From the NCBI GenBank assembly GCA_019648995.1, contig BLXT01008186.1, positions 38,018 through 70,374 on the forward strand: DNA of 32,357 nucleotides, written 5' to 3'. Below are positions 32,325-32,357 of this stretch, piece after piece (position 1 is the stretch's first letter; each line of letters opens with the position of its first letter). Under the pieces are notes generated by a model. That model was not told the DNA's origin, ran no database searches, and saw only the letters and a program-made list of their open reading frames with translations. The position numbers and the translations under genes are program-made. The stretch comes from Plakobranchus ocellatus (lineage: Eukaryota; Mollusca; Gastropoda; Plakobranchidae).

Positions 32325-32357
32325 TAGTCTTTTTGTGGCAGTGAATTTTTTTGTTTT

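Noticed and set aside
1..32357. CRISPR arrays, bacterial operons or prophage
   Set aside because: The window is plainly eukaryotic: spliced genes, SINE and LINE remnants, MITEs. The tandem arrays have no repeat-spacer structure.

Overview
The window is a gene-dense piece of an invertebrate animal genome, most likely a lophotrochozoan and probably a mollusc (gastropod-like). This placement is an inference from intron-rich genes with long AT-rich introns, an RTE/BovB-type LINE remnant, a tRNA-derived SINE, TIR-flanked MITEs, and proteins about equally close to vertebrate and fly homologues. Runs of N show it comes from a draft assembly.

Three conserved protein-coding genes can be reconstructed exon by exon. 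(1) Plus strand, 469-10526: the 3' part of a NIPSNAP1/2 gene (mitochondrial DABB-fold protein). The N-terminal exons lie before the window. (2) Minus strand, 24202-16268: a complete nine-exon gene for DRC2/CCDC65, a coiled-coil subunit of the nexin-dynein regulatory complex of motile cilia (497 aa). (3) Plus strand, 26523-32324: a complete six-exon gene for a BTB protein of the KCTD10/KCTD13/TNFAIP1 (BACURD) family, a CUL3 ubiquitin-ligase adaptor (290 aa).

Layout: NIPSNAP and DRC2 are convergent, separated by 5.7 kb rich in repeats: a 54-bp satellite interrupted by an assembly gap, an AT microsatellite next to the LINE 3' end, a 109-bp tandem array with alternating unit types, and a SINE. 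DRC2 and the KCTD gene are divergent, with 2.3 kb between their start codons holding a perfect CRE site. The three products act in different places (mitochondrion, axoneme, CUL3 ligase), so nothing suggests they work as a functional cluster.

The most notable observation is in NIPSNAP: one 95-nt exon exists in two diverged, intact copies (4253-4347 and 6958-7052) with identical length, phase and flanking splice sites. Using both, or neither, puts a stop codon in frame, so they should be mutually exclusive alternative exons exchanging 31 residues of the second NIPSNAP domain. Second, an optional 33-nt DRC2 microexon (20306-20338) would use a GC-AG intron. GC-AG splicing is independently required by intron 3 of the KCTD gene.
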